In this document: piece after piece, positions 22,841 through 31,682 of the stretch
Numbering within the stretch: the first letter of the stretch is position 1
Layout: every line of letters starts with the position of its first letter
Source of the DNA: Bacteroidales bacterium
GTDB taxonomy: Bacteria; Bacteroidota; Bacteroidia; Bacteroidales; Paludibacteraceae
Length of the DNA stretch: 64,000 bases
Direction: 5' to 3'
Assembly (NCBI GenBank): GCA_015061165.1
Contig: SUXC01000002.1
Span: forward strand, 1 to 64,000
The notes under the pieces: generated by a model
Told to the model about the DNA's origin: nothing
What the model saw: the letters and a program-made list of their open reading frames with translations, nothing else
The model's database searches: none
Program-made: the position numbers and the translations under genes

Positions 22841-23965
22841 ATGGCAAAAAGTATTTTTGAATACAATCCTATTTTCAAGGAGGCTATGCAGCGCGTAAAA
22901 TTCCGTTTGGAAGCTGCATCTCAGGAGCATGTTAACATCTTCGGTCTGCCTTGGTACACAAAGCACTTCGTTATGGGTACCGTGCCTCATACCGAGAAGG
23001 ACTTTAAGACCATCTTGGGTAAGTTGCACCTCCCTGTAGCTGCTTCTACTATCAATGATCGTGCTGCTGAACCTCTCCGTATGAACCAAGGTTTTGAGGA
23101 CTTGAAGCAAACCATGTTCACTCATGCTCATGCCTATGAGATGACCACTGATGAGATTCTTGAACTCAAGAAGCTTGCTGATCTCGCAGAGAAGGAAGGA
23201 GACATTGCAGCTGTCGATTACATCGCTGATGAGTTGATGAATCAGTTGCGTTGTGCAGTTGAGGGCGTTGATGCTCGTTTGGATATTATTATCCTCGGTG
23301 CGCTCTCTAACAAGGGTAAATTTACCTTCACGGCAGATAACGACCCAGGTTCACCATTCGTCGGTAAAACCATCGACTTTGGTATGAAAGCCTCTAACTG
23401 CGCCGAGGTAGGTACTGGTAATGAGTGGGTAACTGAGAACTTGAGTAAGGTTGACCCAATCGTTGAGATTGAGGATGTTCTTGCTCGCCAACGCCGCAAG
23501 ATCAAAAAGATTCTCACCGACATCAATACCGTGCGCTTCATTCAACGTACTGCTGCAATGAAGGGTTATGTGAACTCAGTTCAGTACCCTAACCAACCAG
23601 TTAGCTTGGGTGCTCTCAACCGTTGGATGGCGGATAACCAATATCCAGTATTTGAGATCGTTGAGCGCGAGGTAGGTATCCAACGCAACGGCAAAATCGA
23701 CACATTCGTACCATTCAAGGCTGGTCAGATGGTTTTCTTGCCAGAGGAGCAAATCGGTACTATTGAGACCTGCTTGAGTCCTGCACAGCAAGGAGTGAAG
23801 AGTGACGGTGTTAAGTATTCTTACCACGGTCGCACCGAGGTTCGTCGATTCACGCAAGGCGAGAAGGAGAATAGCGATTATCGCGAAATCACTAAGGCTT
23901 CGTTGATTGCTGCTCCATCTATGAACACAATCGATAGCATTTTGACTCTTGACACCACGAAGTAA
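22841..23965 (+). CDS. Major capsid protein
   Basis: This 374-residue protein is preceded by a good ribosome site (AAAAGGAGGA). It carries ITNDR-like features common to HK97-fold capsids: a helical spine segment (ELMNQLRCAVEGVDARLDII), then beta segments, and a C-terminal domain with FVPFKAGQMVFLPEEQIGTI. The family may be the lambda gpE type (phage_cap_E), where C-terminal sequences of this kind occur. Position between scaffold-like and connector genes supports the role. Length is normal for an HK97-fold capsid (300-400). Confidence 0.7.
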   Translation: MAKSIFEYNPIFKEAMQRVKFRLEAASQEHVNIFGLPWYTKHFVMGTVPHTEKDFKTILGKLHLPVAASTINDRAAEPLRMNQGFEDLKQTMFTHAHAYEMTTDEILELKKLADLAEKEGDIAAVDYIADELMNQLRCAVEGVDARLDIIILGALSNKGKFTFTADNDPGSPFVGKTIDFGMKASNCAEVGTGNEWVTENLSKVDPIVEIEDVLARQRRKIKKILTDINTVRFIQRTAAMKGYVNSVQYPNQPVSLGALNRWMADNQYPVFEIVEREVGIQRNGKIDTFVPFKAGQMVFLPEEQIGTIETCLSPAQQGVKSDGVKYSYHGRTEVRRFTQGEKENSDYREITKASLIAAPSMNTIDSILTLDTTK

Positions 23966-23967
23966 GT

Positions 23968-24282
23968 ATGACTATTATCGAGGCAATAAGAGCTAAGATG
24001 TATCCGTATGATATGCCAGAGGCTACATTGGAGTTCCTGCTTGATGAGCAGGGGCTTCAAGCCTCTGACAAATACGAATCATTGAAGCATCGCGCACAAC
24101 TCATGCAAGCTGCAATCAATGCCCTCTATCAGTTGATGACATTATCAAAGGAGAAGGACAACGGCAGCGAGATACAGTATAATGCCGATGCTATATCGTC
24201 ATTGATTAGACGATATGAAAATGAGTTGAAACCCGAATCAAAACGCTCTGGTAACAGAGACATCACACACCGCTGGGGATAA
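23968..24282 (+). CDS. Probable head-tail connector protein (104 aa)
   Basis: This 104-residue helical protein (MYPYDMPEATLEFLLDEQGL, then AQLMQAAINALYQLMTLSKE) resembles the small adaptor proteins that follow capsid genes and attach to the portal. It overlaps the next gene at TAATG (24280-24284). The connector call rests on size, fold and gene order. Confidence 0.5.
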   Translation: MTIIEAIRAKMYPYDMPEATLEFLLDEQGLQASDKYESLKHRAQLMQAAINALYQLMTLSKEKDNGSEIQYNADAISSLIRRYENELKPESKRSGNRDITHRWG

Positions 24283-24641
24283 TGGATAGATACCCTCACA
24301 AAATAATCATCCAAAATAGTGTCGGAGATAGCGATAATCCGTACTCAGATTCAACCTTTGAGACTGTTTTTGAAGGTCGCTGCCGATGTTTCTTGGATAA
24401 GAGGTCGTCTGGCACCGATGGAGAAATAACGGAAAACAGTTACCAAGTGGTCATTCCGTCGCCAAATATGGTAGATATTGGCGAAAACTTCAAGGTTGGC
24501 GTGAAATTACAGCATAATTCGGGCAAAAAATGGGATTTGGTCGGTTTTGTGAAGGATTTTGCAAGATATGACCGAGTTTGTAACCTGTACTTCCAAGTAA
24601 CAAAAGACAACCAAATAAGCGAGGATATTCCTGATGAGTAA
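24282..24641 (+). CDS. Probable head-closure/stopper protein (119 aa)
   Basis: This 119-residue beta-rich protein (YPHKIIIQNSVGDSDNPYSD, then RCRCFLDKRSSG and ENFKVGVKLQHNSGKKWDLV) fits the SPP1 gp16-like head-closure proteins: small beta barrels with a flexible loop. It overlaps both neighbours by a few bases, and order matches adaptor, stopper, tail completion. Role inferred. Confidence 0.5.
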   Translation: MDRYPHKIIIQNSVGDSDNPYSDSTFETVFEGRCRCFLDKRSSGTDGEITENSYQVVIPSPNMVDIGENFKVGVKLQHNSGKKWDLVGFVKDFARYDRVCNLYFQVTKDNQISEDIPDE

Positions 24642-25488
24642 GCCGATTTATGATATTGTTTACAACGAAGCTAAGAGAGAATACTCTTGCTATGTAACAG
24701 ACATGTTCGGCAAAAGACACGGTCCATATTACGGATCAAGTCAAAACGGAGTTATCCGTAAGGCAAATTCTGACTTAGGAATACGAAATGTAGGATATGG
24801 TCGTCCTAAAGGCTCGAAAAACTATGTAGGAAGACCGTATAACGAAAAAGACATAAAGCGGTTGTTTGGACATATCAGCGCGGCTTATTCAGGTGCTATC
24901 ATAATGGCAAAAGCCATCACGATGGACGAATTAGCGCAAGATATGCTGGAGCGTACAATACAAAACGCTGTGTACGATGAATATACTGGCAATCTATCCG
25001 CTTCGTATAGTGCGGTTGTTATCGCAAAGCGCAAAATCGTCAGAACACTCGTATATCGGGATAAGGTTACATTTGGAACCGTCCATCACGGGAAACGCGG
25101 AGGGCGGTATGTAAAAAAGAGGCGAGTAACCTATCACGGAATGGCAACTTCCGTGATGGACAGAAGCAAAAATGGGAAGATTCGCTATTTGCGAAAATGG
25201 GAAATTGAACAAGGTGGTTATGGACCTAAATTCAACAGAAATAGGTCAAAAGCAAGTTTTAATGCTGGATATTTGAACCGCGGGTCTGGTCGTATGCAAA
25301 GCGGCGTGATGATTACCAACGATGCGCCATACGCATCAGCAGTTCATAGAGTTCCAAACCGAAAGGTGTTGTCGAACTCAACAGCAATTCCAGCGATAAA
25401 AGGTAAATGGGGAAGTAGATATGAAAGTTTGGTTCGTGTAGCTTCTTCATCCATCCTCAAGAAAGCAGGATTTAGAATCAGAAAATAA
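24634..25488 (+). CDS. Probable tail-completion protein, HK97 gp10-like (284 aa)
   Basis: This 284-residue basic protein has many Arg/Lys/Tyr/Gly clusters (YGRPKGSKNYVGRPYNEKDI, GKRGGRYVKKRRV) and a helical segment with MLERTIQNAVYDEY. After capsid, adaptor and stopper genes, this position is normally the gp10-type tail-completion protein. It is longer than usual (110-170), so it may carry an added domain. I am moderately unsure. Confidence 0.4.
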   Translation: MSKPIYDIVYNEAKREYSCYVTDMFGKRHGPYYGSSQNGVIRKANSDLGIRNVGYGRPKGSKNYVGRPYNEKDIKRLFGHISAAYSGAIIMAKAITMDELAQDMLERTIQNAVYDEYTGNLSASYSAVVIAKRKIVRTLVYRDKVTFGTVHHGKRGGRYVKKRRVTYHGMATSVMDRSKNGKIRYLRKWEIEQGGYGPKFNRNRSKASFNAGYLNRGSGRMQSGVMITNDAPYASAVHRVPNRKVLSNSTAIPAIKGKWGSRYESLVRVASSSILKKAGFRIRK

Positions 25489-25496
25489 TAAAACAC

Positions 25497-25895
25497 ATGA
25501 CATCAGAAGCAGGTGTAAAAAAATATATTTACGATTGGCTGGTAGGGTTGGATATTGGTCGAGTATATCAGGACAGGATGGCACTCAACGATACGACAAA
25601 ACTACAAGAGAAGCGTACTTATGTCATTTATGATTTCCCTGAAGGGATAGAAGATCAAGGACCTTGGTTTTATGGTCAATGCACAGTTTGCATTGGCTGT
25701 CGAGACAAGAAAAAGTACATCGCGGACTTAGCGACATTGGACAAAGCATGCTCAGTCTTTCAGGATGAGTTTGACAAGAACGATGAAGCAGAAGGTATCT
25801 CGTGTATTGATGTCCAATACATTGACGACTATCCTGACGGTGCAGGAAATCACGAATATCAGTACATTTTCGATGTTTACGCATCAAAGTGCTGA
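25497..25895 (+). CDS. Probable tail terminator protein (132 aa)
   Basis: This 132-residue alpha/beta protein (KTYVIYDFPE-like core with PWFYGQCTVCIGCRD, then LATLDKACSVFQDEFDKNDE) lies directly before the tail-tube gene, the place of tail terminator proteins that cap the tube. No family firmly recognised. Assignment is by order and size. Confidence 0.45.
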   Translation: MTSEAGVKKYIYDWLVGLDIGRVYQDRMALNDTTKLQEKRTYVIYDFPEGIEDQGPWFYGQCTVCIGCRDKKKYIADLATLDKACSVFQDEFDKNDEAEGISCIDVQYIDDYPDGAGNHEYQYIFDVYASKC

Positions 25896-25932
25896 AAACC
25901 CTATTGTTTAACAAATCAAAAACTGTAATCCT

Positions 25933-26502
25933 ATGGCATTAGCAGAAAACAAAAAGACAGGTAAGGCTGTAGCTGGTATTTCCGCGTTGTATTTCTACAA
26001 ACACGAGAACGGCGTTGAGCCTGAAATCAATGCAGAGATGCTTCAAAGCGATAAGTGGTTCTCTGTGTTAACCCTTCGTGGTTCTGTAAACACCACCCAA
26101 GACGCTCCTTCTATTGAGAAGATCTTGGTTGACCAATTTGACCAAGCAATTGGTATCACTACAGAGCCTGGTGACTTCACCTTTGAGGCACAACTTCCAT
26201 CGTTGTTGAAAGAGGACATTGAAATGTGGCTCGGTGAGGATATTCAAGTTGTAGAGGGTGCTACTATTGACGGTATGCAACTCGTAGGCGTTGACCTCGA
26301 TGGTAAACTCTATGATGTATCTGCGATGGTTAAGACACGTACCAAAGGTACTATCCTGTTCACTCACGTGCAAGTTGCATTTGTGTTTGGACAAGAAGGC
26401 AAGACTTTCCTCTTCCGTGTATCTGGTCAAGTCTTGGCTCCATCCAACTCAGCAAATAAGTTGATGTATCTTGCTACGCAAGCTCCAGCAGCATCAGAGT
26501 AA
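25933..26502 (+). CDS. Probable major tail tube protein (189 aa)
   Basis: This 189-residue beta-rich protein (TGKAVAGISALYFYKHENGV, FTFEAQLPSLLKEDIEMWLG, VSAMVKTRTKGTILFTHVQV) looks like a tail-tube subunit and precedes the overlapping chaperone pair, the classical order tube, G, GT. Length is typical (150-250). No hallmark motif is known for this family, so the call rests on order and pattern. Confidence 0.55.
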   Translation: MALAENKKTGKAVAGISALYFYKHENGVEPEINAEMLQSDKWFSVLTLRGSVNTTQDAPSIEKILVDQFDQAIGITTEPGDFTFEAQLPSLLKEDIEMWLGEDIQVVEGATIDGMQLVGVDLDGKLYDVSAMVKTRTKGTILFTHVQVAFVFGQEGKTFLFRVSGQVLAPSNSANKLMYLATQAPAASE

Positions 26503-26564
26503 TCTATTTCAAGTACGAGGGTGCGTCCGCGTGATGCACCCTCTATTTACATATATGACAGGCT

Positions 26565-27083
26565 ATGAAAGAAGCATCTCTTAATGACAGACAAGAAGTT
26601 GTTAATCTTCTTGCTCGAACGAAAACGGTCATCGAGTTGAGTGACGGAAAAAAAGTGAAGATTGGATATATCACAGGAGGCACTCAAGATAAAATCGATG
26701 CGCTAATTGTTAATTACGAGGCATTTAAGAAAACTTTGTCTGACTCAGACGAAGACATTAACCGAGGTAATAATTACACTCGCCGATTTTACGCTCAATG
26801 CGCTGCCGCGATTCTGATGAACTCATACATTAGAATTGCGTTGTTCTGGTGGCTCAAATGGCGATGGATGTACTATTTCGGCAACTACAACGGAGAGGAC
26901 TATCTCAAAATCATCACAGAAGCAAAAAAAAAAGCAACGGAGCAGGAATACTCGTTGGCTATGGTGTTACTGATGGATATGACGACGACATGGACGACGA
27001 TGACCAAAAAGGAAGCCGAGGAATACCGTCAAGAACTGGAATTGGCAAGAGAGGCTCAATCATTGAAAAATTCCCAGCATTAG
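26565..27083 (+). CDS. Tail assembly chaperone (gpG-like), upstream frame
   Basis: This 172-residue protein is helical, with LLARTKTVIELSDGKKVKIG at the start. It lies right after the tube gene. A run of ten A (26924-26933) falls in the reading frame as gcA AAA AAA AAA, a good -1 slippery heptamer, and a second open frame in the -1 phase continues to 27319. This is the usual signature of tail chaperone frameshifting. In the zero frame it ends at 27083. Confidence 0.6.
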   Translation: MKEASLNDRQEVVNLLARTKTVIELSDGKKVKIGYITGGTQDKIDALIVNYEAFKKTLSDSDEDINRGNNYTRRFYAQCAAAILMNSYIRIALFWWLKWRWMYYFGNYNGEDYLKIITEAKKKATEQEYSLAMVLLMDMTTTWTTMTKKEAEEYRQELELAREAQSLKNSQH

Positions 27084-27319
27084 GTGATCCGTTGGTTTTG
27101 TTCGGTGGAATAATCACAATACCATTTTGGGGATACCTAAATACGCCTATTGCTCTCATGGATGTGATGATAGCAGACTTGCCTCATGTGCTGTATTCGC
27201 CAAAGCGCACCTCAGACGAAGCGGAAGAGAGCCGCGTAATAGTATCTCGAAACATTAACGAAGAAATCAAGAAGAAAGGACTTGCCAATGCCCTTGGCGT
27301 TTCCTTTAATCTAAAATAA
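26924..27319 (+). CDS. Frameshift extension of the tail chaperone (gpGT-like tail)
   Basis: In the -1 phase after the A10 run the frame reads through SNGAGILVGYGVTDGYDDD and a hydrophobic stretch (LVLFGGIITIPFWGYLNTPI) to a charged C-terminus ending at 27319. It has no good start of its own near the zero-frame stop. A start at the Met near 27158 would give a 53-residue protein instead. I read it as the T part of a G-T fusion made by -1 slippage near 26930. This is inferred from sequence, not shown. Confidence 0.5.
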   Translation, partial: KKKSNGAGILVGYGVTDGYDDDMDDDDQKGSRGIPSRTGIGKRGSIIEKFPALGDPLVLFGGIITIPFWGYLNTPIALMDVMIADLPHVLYSPKRTSDEAEESRVIVSRNINEEIKKKGLANALGVSFNLK

Positions 27320-27626
27320 ATCTGAATTTCTCTATTTCGACTGAAACGATAGAAAGTTCGGCGGTACACTCATAAATAGTTGTATCGCCGTCTTTTTTTT
27401 CGGCTGCAATCTGCGTGTCAAACGAGAAAACATCATACGAGAAAGACACAGTATTGTCATTGAGATTGACAAATAGCATACCTCTATCTGGTATCAGTCC
27501 TTCAAACTCGCTGAATCGAGCATAAGAAAGATTCTTCTTGGTTGCGCCATACATCAAGATTGCTTCGTATTCAACCGAAACATTGTTCTTAAAATTGATA
27601 GTTACGCGGTGTGTAGCTTCTTGCAT
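27306..27626 (-). CDS. Minus-strand moron-like gene inside the late region (106 aa)
   Basis: I place the start at the ATG at 27624-27626 (MQEATHRVTINFKNNVSVEY), because the longer frame starts upstream of its own promoter. The protein is beta-rich (FSYDVFSFDTQIAAEKKDGD, IYECTAELSIVSVEIEKFRF). It is the only minus-strand gene between the tail chaperone and terminase genes and has a private promoter, the hallmarks of a moron expressed from the prophage. Function unknown. Its last codons overlap the chaperone extension by 14 bp. Confidence 0.55.
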   Translation of the reverse strand: MQEATHRVTINFKNNVSVEYEAILMYGATKKNLSYARFSEFEGLIPDRGMLFVNLNDNTVSFSYDVFSFDTQIAAEKKDGDTTIYECTAELSIVSVEIEKFRFILD

Positions 27627-27651
27627 ATTGCTTTGTTTTTGGTTTGAGACT

Positions 27652-27683
27652 GCAAAGGTAACAATTTTGTTGCATATATGCAA
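27652..27683 (-). promoter_or_regulatory. Promoter of the minus-strand moron
   Basis: On the minus strand, TTTG, a 20-bp spacer and TACCTTTG form a full Bacteroidetes promoter about 25 bp before the chosen ATG at 27626. It supports lysogenic expression independent of the late genes. Confidence 0.6.
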
Positions 27684-27708
27684 ATTTTGCACATAGGTTA
27701 TAAACGCT

Positions 27709-27774
27709 GTTCATATACTATGAACGCAATTAAAGTGCTGATTTTGTGCAAGTTGTAAAAATATACTATTTTTG
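27709..27774 (+). promoter_or_regulatory. Late promoter 2 with inverted GTTCAT site
   Basis: GTTCAT-atact-ATGAAC (27709-27725) lies 41 bp upstream of TATTTTTG (27767-27774). TTTG at 27743-27746 is exactly 20 bp from it. It would start transcription about 10 nt before the small terminase gene. Layout matches late promoter 1. Confidence 0.65.
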
Positions 27775-27793
27775 CAAAAATTTTATATTTTCT

Positions 27794-28591
27794 ATGGCAA
27801 AGAAGGAAAAATCATCGTTACCCATTTCACGAAAAGTTGTTGGTTTGATAGATAATCGTCATACGGATAATGATGGTTTGCTTATTCAGCGCGACAGAAG
27901 TGTGACTATGCTTGACCTATTCGGCGGGTCAGAGCAGAAAGCCGCTGTCGCGCACTTTGTCTCCGAGTTACTTGCTAAGGGTTTCAATAACCAGCAAATC
28001 ATAGAGACGGTTAAAATCAAGTATGGTCTTGAGTGGAAAATGCGCCATGTGAATATAATCAAGGACTTGCTTCATAAGTTGTGGCGTTGTGAGATTGCTC
28101 ATACTATGAATGACCAAATAGCTCGTGAGATAGCGACTATTGATGTACAACTCAAAGAAGCGTGGGAGGCATGGGAGTTCAGTAAGAAGGGTATCAAGCA
28201 TGAGAAGAAAAGAACTGCCAATAGCACATCTCCGTCAGATGAAATGACTTACAATCTTGAGGAGATTATTACTGACACAGATACATGTGCTGGTGATGTC
28301 AAGTACCTGCAACATATCAATGAACTTGGCAAAGAAAGGCGAAAGTTGCTTGGTTTGTATGCTCCAGAGAAGAAAGACAATACCCCAAAAGCTAACGCCA
28401 TTCAGTTGAATATCGTAGGACAAGGAGCAGGCGCAGAGGCTGCGAATATAATGGGTGCTATACTTGGTCAGGGTGCGCCACAACAAGTTATACCAGAGGC
28501 GGAAGTGGTAGAAGAAAAGCCAGTTGAAGTACAAAACGAAGGAAGCGGTGTTGATTTAGAGGCTTTCTTTAATGAATTTATGGAGGATTGA
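27794..28591 (+). CDS. Probable terminase small subunit
   Basis: I take the ATG at 27794 (MAKKEKSSLPISRKVVGLID), since the longer frame begins before the promoter at 27767-27774. The 265 residues are helical, with a possible HTH around FVSELLAKGFNNQQIIETVK (about 60-80), a charged middle, and an acidic C-terminal tail with VVEEKPVEVQNE that could contact the large subunit. The stop lies one base before the large terminase start. Small terminases recognise the packaging site. Role inferred from position plus HTH. Confidence 0.6.
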   Translation: MAKKEKSSLPISRKVVGLIDNRHTDNDGLLIQRDRSVTMLDLFGGSEQKAAVAHFVSELLAKGFNNQQIIETVKIKYGLEWKMRHVNIIKDLLHKLWRCEIAHTMNDQIAREIATIDVQLKEAWEAWEFSKKGIKHEKKRTANSTSPSDEMTYNLEEIITDTDTCAGDVKYLQHINELGKERRKLLGLYAPEKKDNTPKANAIQLNIVGQGAGAEAANIMGAILGQGAPQQVIPEAEVVEEKPVEVQNEGSGVDLEAFFNEFMED

Positions 28592-28592
28592 T

Positions 28593-29834
28593 ATGGCGGG
28601 GATTGGAACAAAGATAATAAATGTCATCGGCAACATCTACAACAACATTCTCAAGGGGTTGCAGATGGGCAAAAAATTGATTGCACTACAAGGTTCAGCT
28701 CGTAGCGGTAAAACGCGCAACACGATTATTTTCCTTATTCAGTGCGCGTTAGCAGCAAAAGTTCATATCTCTATCGTGCGTGCTTCGTTGCCTGTTCTCA
28801 AGCGTTCTGTGTTCCGTGATGACTTTATGGAAGTGATGTTGCAAATGGGTATTTGGAATCAGTCTCGAATGAATAAGACCGAGATGACATATACATTTGA
28901 CAACGGTAGTATCATAGAGTTCTTTGCTACTGATGGTCCAGAGGGCGCACAGAAGGCTCGTGGTCCTGGTCGTGATATTCTATTCTGCAACGAGGCAAAT
29001 GAGTTGGACGAAGAAAACTTCAAGCAACTTCGTATGCGTACAAGAAAGTTTGTAATCATAGACTTTAACCCTTCTTTCACAGAGGAGCATTGGGTTTACA
29101 AACTGCTTTCTGATGACCGTACATATCACTTTATCAGCACCTTCAAAGATAATGTCTTCTTGACGGATAATATCCGCGAGGAGATCGAATCGTATAAGTA
29201 CACCAACCCTGCTCTTTGGGAGATTTATGGATTGGGAAAATTTGCCATTGTTGAAGGTCTTGTTTATCCAAAAGAAACATGGGACATTGTTGATATTACA
29301 GATTTACCTGTGGGTATTCCAATGGAGAAGCGAATCGGTATTGACATTGGTTTTTCTGGTAAGGGCGACCCAACGGCAGCTGTGTTATGTTACTTTGCTA
29401 ACATCAATGGTGTTAAGCACATGTGGGTGCAAGAATTGGTGTATGAGAAGGGTATCAATGAGAAGCAGCTGGCATACCGTCTAAAAGCATACAATGGCAT
29501 TAAGAAGTACATTGATAGTGCCAACCCTCTGTACATTCAGAACCTTGAGGATAGCGGCTTGCAGTTGGTATATCCTGTTGTAAAGTACGCCAATTCAGTC
29601 ATAGACGGTATCAATAAAGTGCAAGGTTATAAATTGCACATCATAAAGGGCAGTACGAGTATCATAAAAGAGTTGAAAAACTACTGCTGGATGAAAGACC
29701 GCCATGATGCTTATACCAATCAGCCTATTGACAAGTTTAACCACGCGATGGATGCCATGCGCTATGCAACGATGAGTGACCGTAGTGGACGCTCATTGAA
29801 GCGTAGATACACAAAAGCGGAACTAAATTTATAA
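28593..29834 (+). CDS. Terminase large subunit
   Basis: From the ATG at 28593 this is 413 residues. Walker A is GSARSGKT (near 28690), Walker B-like is DILFCNEANEL, and the nuclease domain starts with the acidic motif RIGIDIGFSGKGDPTAA (about 250). This is the usual ATPase plus RNase H-like nuclease plan of large terminases, which package DNA through the portal. It follows the small subunit and precedes the HTH and portal genes. Confidence 0.85.
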   Translation: MAGIGTKIINVIGNIYNNILKGLQMGKKLIALQGSARSGKTRNTIIFLIQCALAAKVHISIVRASLPVLKRSVFRDDFMEVMLQMGIWNQSRMNKTEMTYTFDNGSIIEFFATDGPEGAQKARGPGRDILFCNEANELDEENFKQLRMRTRKFVIIDFNPSFTEEHWVYKLLSDDRTYHFISTFKDNVFLTDNIREEIESYKYTNPALWEIYGLGKFAIVEGLVYPKETWDIVDITDLPVGIPMEKRIGIDIGFSGKGDPTAAVLCYFANINGVKHMWVQELVYEKGINEKQLAYRLKAYNGIKKYIDSANPLYIQNLEDSGLQLVYPVVKYANSVIDGINKVQGYKLHIIKGSTSIIKELKNYCWMKDRHDAYTNQPIDKFNHAMDAMRYATMSDRSGRSLKRRYTKAELNL

Positions 29835-29837
29835 GAT

Positions 29838-30164
29838 ATGACTACGGAACAGTACATAAACACGCTCAAAAATCCTGTAAAAGAGCCAGCAACAGTTGCT
29901 GCTCGGCAAGTATTATGTCATTACTTGTACAGTGAGAACATCAGTTGCAACATCATCTCAAAAGTGCTTGGTTGCTCCAGACGAATTGTGTACAGAAATA
30001 TCTACAGGACGAGGGATTTGCTTGAGGTAAGCGACAAGATTACACTCGCCGCTTATAAAGAGATAAAGAATCACCACATTACGATTAGACCTTGCATAAT
30101 CGAAGGGACTATACTGTCTCAGTATATCGGATATAAAATGATAATTGATAACTTAATTTATTAA
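29838..30164 (+). CDS. Small HTH protein between terminase and portal (108 aa)
   Basis: This 108-residue protein has a clear helix-turn-helix around ISCNIISKVLGCSRRIVYRN (about 35-55). It lies 4 bp after the terminase gene. It may be a late regulator or a packaging-related DNA-binding factor. I do not recognise the family. Confidence 0.55.
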   Translation: MTTEQYINTLKNPVKEPATVAARQVLCHYLYSENISCNIISKVLGCSRRIVYRNIYRTRDLLEVSDKITLAAYKEIKNHHITIRPCIIEGTILSQYIGYKMIIDNLIY

Positions 30165-30168
30165 AACT

Positions 30169-31680
30169 ATGGGAGAAGCATCAAAGACCGTAGAAAAACT
30201 ACGCCAAGAAGAAAGTAGGCAGTTGGAGCGCGCATCAATAGCCGTTACTGGCTTACGCTCTATGTTAGAGGGTTTTCTTGCAAGTTGTGATATTGATAAG
30301 GCAAAAAAAATGTTCAGTTGCAATCACAGCCGTGCGATGGAAATCATTGCTCAATATAATCCTGATTTGCACAAGATTAACGACCGAGATGATAAGAAAA
30401 TTGAGAATGGTCCAGACTATGAGGTATGTAAATTAACTGATGCTTCGCAAAGGAGAATTAACCAAATTAGTTCGCACTTTATGTTTGCAAATCCTATCAA
30501 ACTAACCTTACAGAATAACATTAAAGAGACTGGTGAATTAGCAGATTCATTTAAGATTTTTAAGAAATTCTTGAAGGAGCATTATTTTGATGAGAGACTG
30601 TATGAGGCTCGTGAAATCACAGGTTCTGAAACCGAGTGTGCAAAGATATATTCGTTGATAACCGACGAAGACGGCAAGTCAGAGGTTGTCTGCCAAATCA
30701 AATGCAATTCTCGTGGAGATAAGTTATATCCTATGTTTAACCAGTACGGCAAGATGGTTGCATTTGCTGTAGGTTATTTCCTGCGTGATGATGAGTTTAA
30801 GAACGAGGAGCATTTCGATGTATATACCAAAAATCACATTTGGGAGTTCCGAAAAACAAAGGTTAGCGGTTTGGATAAATGGGAACTGATACAAAAGAAA
30901 GGTAACCCATTCAAAAAAATCCCTGTGATTTACTACAATCACGAGGAAGACTGGATTGGAGCGCAAAATAGAATTGACCGCCTTGAGTGGGTTGCTTCTA
31001 AGAACGGAGATATTAACGAATACTTCGGAGATCCATTCTTGGTCATTTCTCCTGATGTAGCCGACGAGCGATTGGCTGGTGCCAAGGAAGTCGGAAAGGT
31101 AGTGCTTGTGGAGAAAGATGGTAAATTTGAGTTCTGCGCACCTCCTGATTGTGGCGATATGATTCAAAACGAGAAGGACTCTTTGAACGCAGGTATTGAG
31201 AGAGATACCAATACTCCTGACTGGACTTACAAAAACATCATGGGCTTGGGTACTTTGTCTTCAAAGGCTATGCGCCAAATTAACATCTCTGGATATGTAA
31301 AGCGTGACCGCCTTGCAAATAAGTGCTATAACGAACTTATCAATCGAGAACTCAACCTTGTTAAAGCCATCTTAATCAATTATGTATATGCAGATAAAAA
31401 CGACATCAAGACCTGCATCAATAAACTTGAGTTAGGGTTCTCTTACACAGATCCATTTGTAGGCAGCCTTGACGATAATTCACAAGAGATTGCTCAACTC
31501 CGTGGCGCAAACGCTATGTCTATCCATACAGCAGTAGAAGTCAACTACTATGTGGAAGACAAGGAGGCAGAGGAAAATCGTATTTGGGAAGAAATCGCCA
31601 GATTGGAAAATATCAAGGCAGAAGCAACTGCCAAAGCAGCTAAATCGAAAGAAAGCAACACACCCAAAACAGATGAATAG
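30169..31680 (+). CDS. Portal protein
   Basis: This 503-residue protein follows the terminase, the usual portal position. It contains YKLTDASQ-like and helical segments (RRINQISSHFMFANPIKLTL), a wing region with FAVGYFLRDDEF, a conserved-looking IPVIYYNHEEDWIGAQNRID, and a C-terminal helix with an Ala/Lys-rich tail. Length is typical for SPP1-type portals (400-520). Family-level motifs are weak in portals, so I rely on order and size. Confidence 0.7.
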   Translation: MGEASKTVEKLRQEESRQLERASIAVTGLRSMLEGFLASCDIDKAKKMFSCNHSRAMEIIAQYNPDLHKINDRDDKKIENGPDYEVCKLTDASQRRINQISSHFMFANPIKLTLQNNIKETGELADSFKIFKKFLKEHYFDERLYEAREITGSETECAKIYSLITDEDGKSEVVCQIKCNSRGDKLYPMFNQYGKMVAFAVGYFLRDDEFKNEEHFDVYTKNHIWEFRKTKVSGLDKWELIQKKGNPFKKIPVIYYNHEEDWIGAQNRIDRLEWVASKNGDINEYFGDPFLVISPDVADERLAGAKEVGKVVLVEKDGKFEFCAPPDCGDMIQNEKDSLNAGIERDTNTPDWTYKNIMGLGTLSSKAMRQINISGYVKRDRLANKCYNELINRELNLVKAILINYVYADKNDIKTCINKLELGFSYTDPFVGSLDDNSQEIAQLRGANAMSIHTAVEVNYYVEDKEAEENRIWEEIARLENIKAEATAKAAKSKESNTPKTDE

Positions 31681-31682
31681 CC

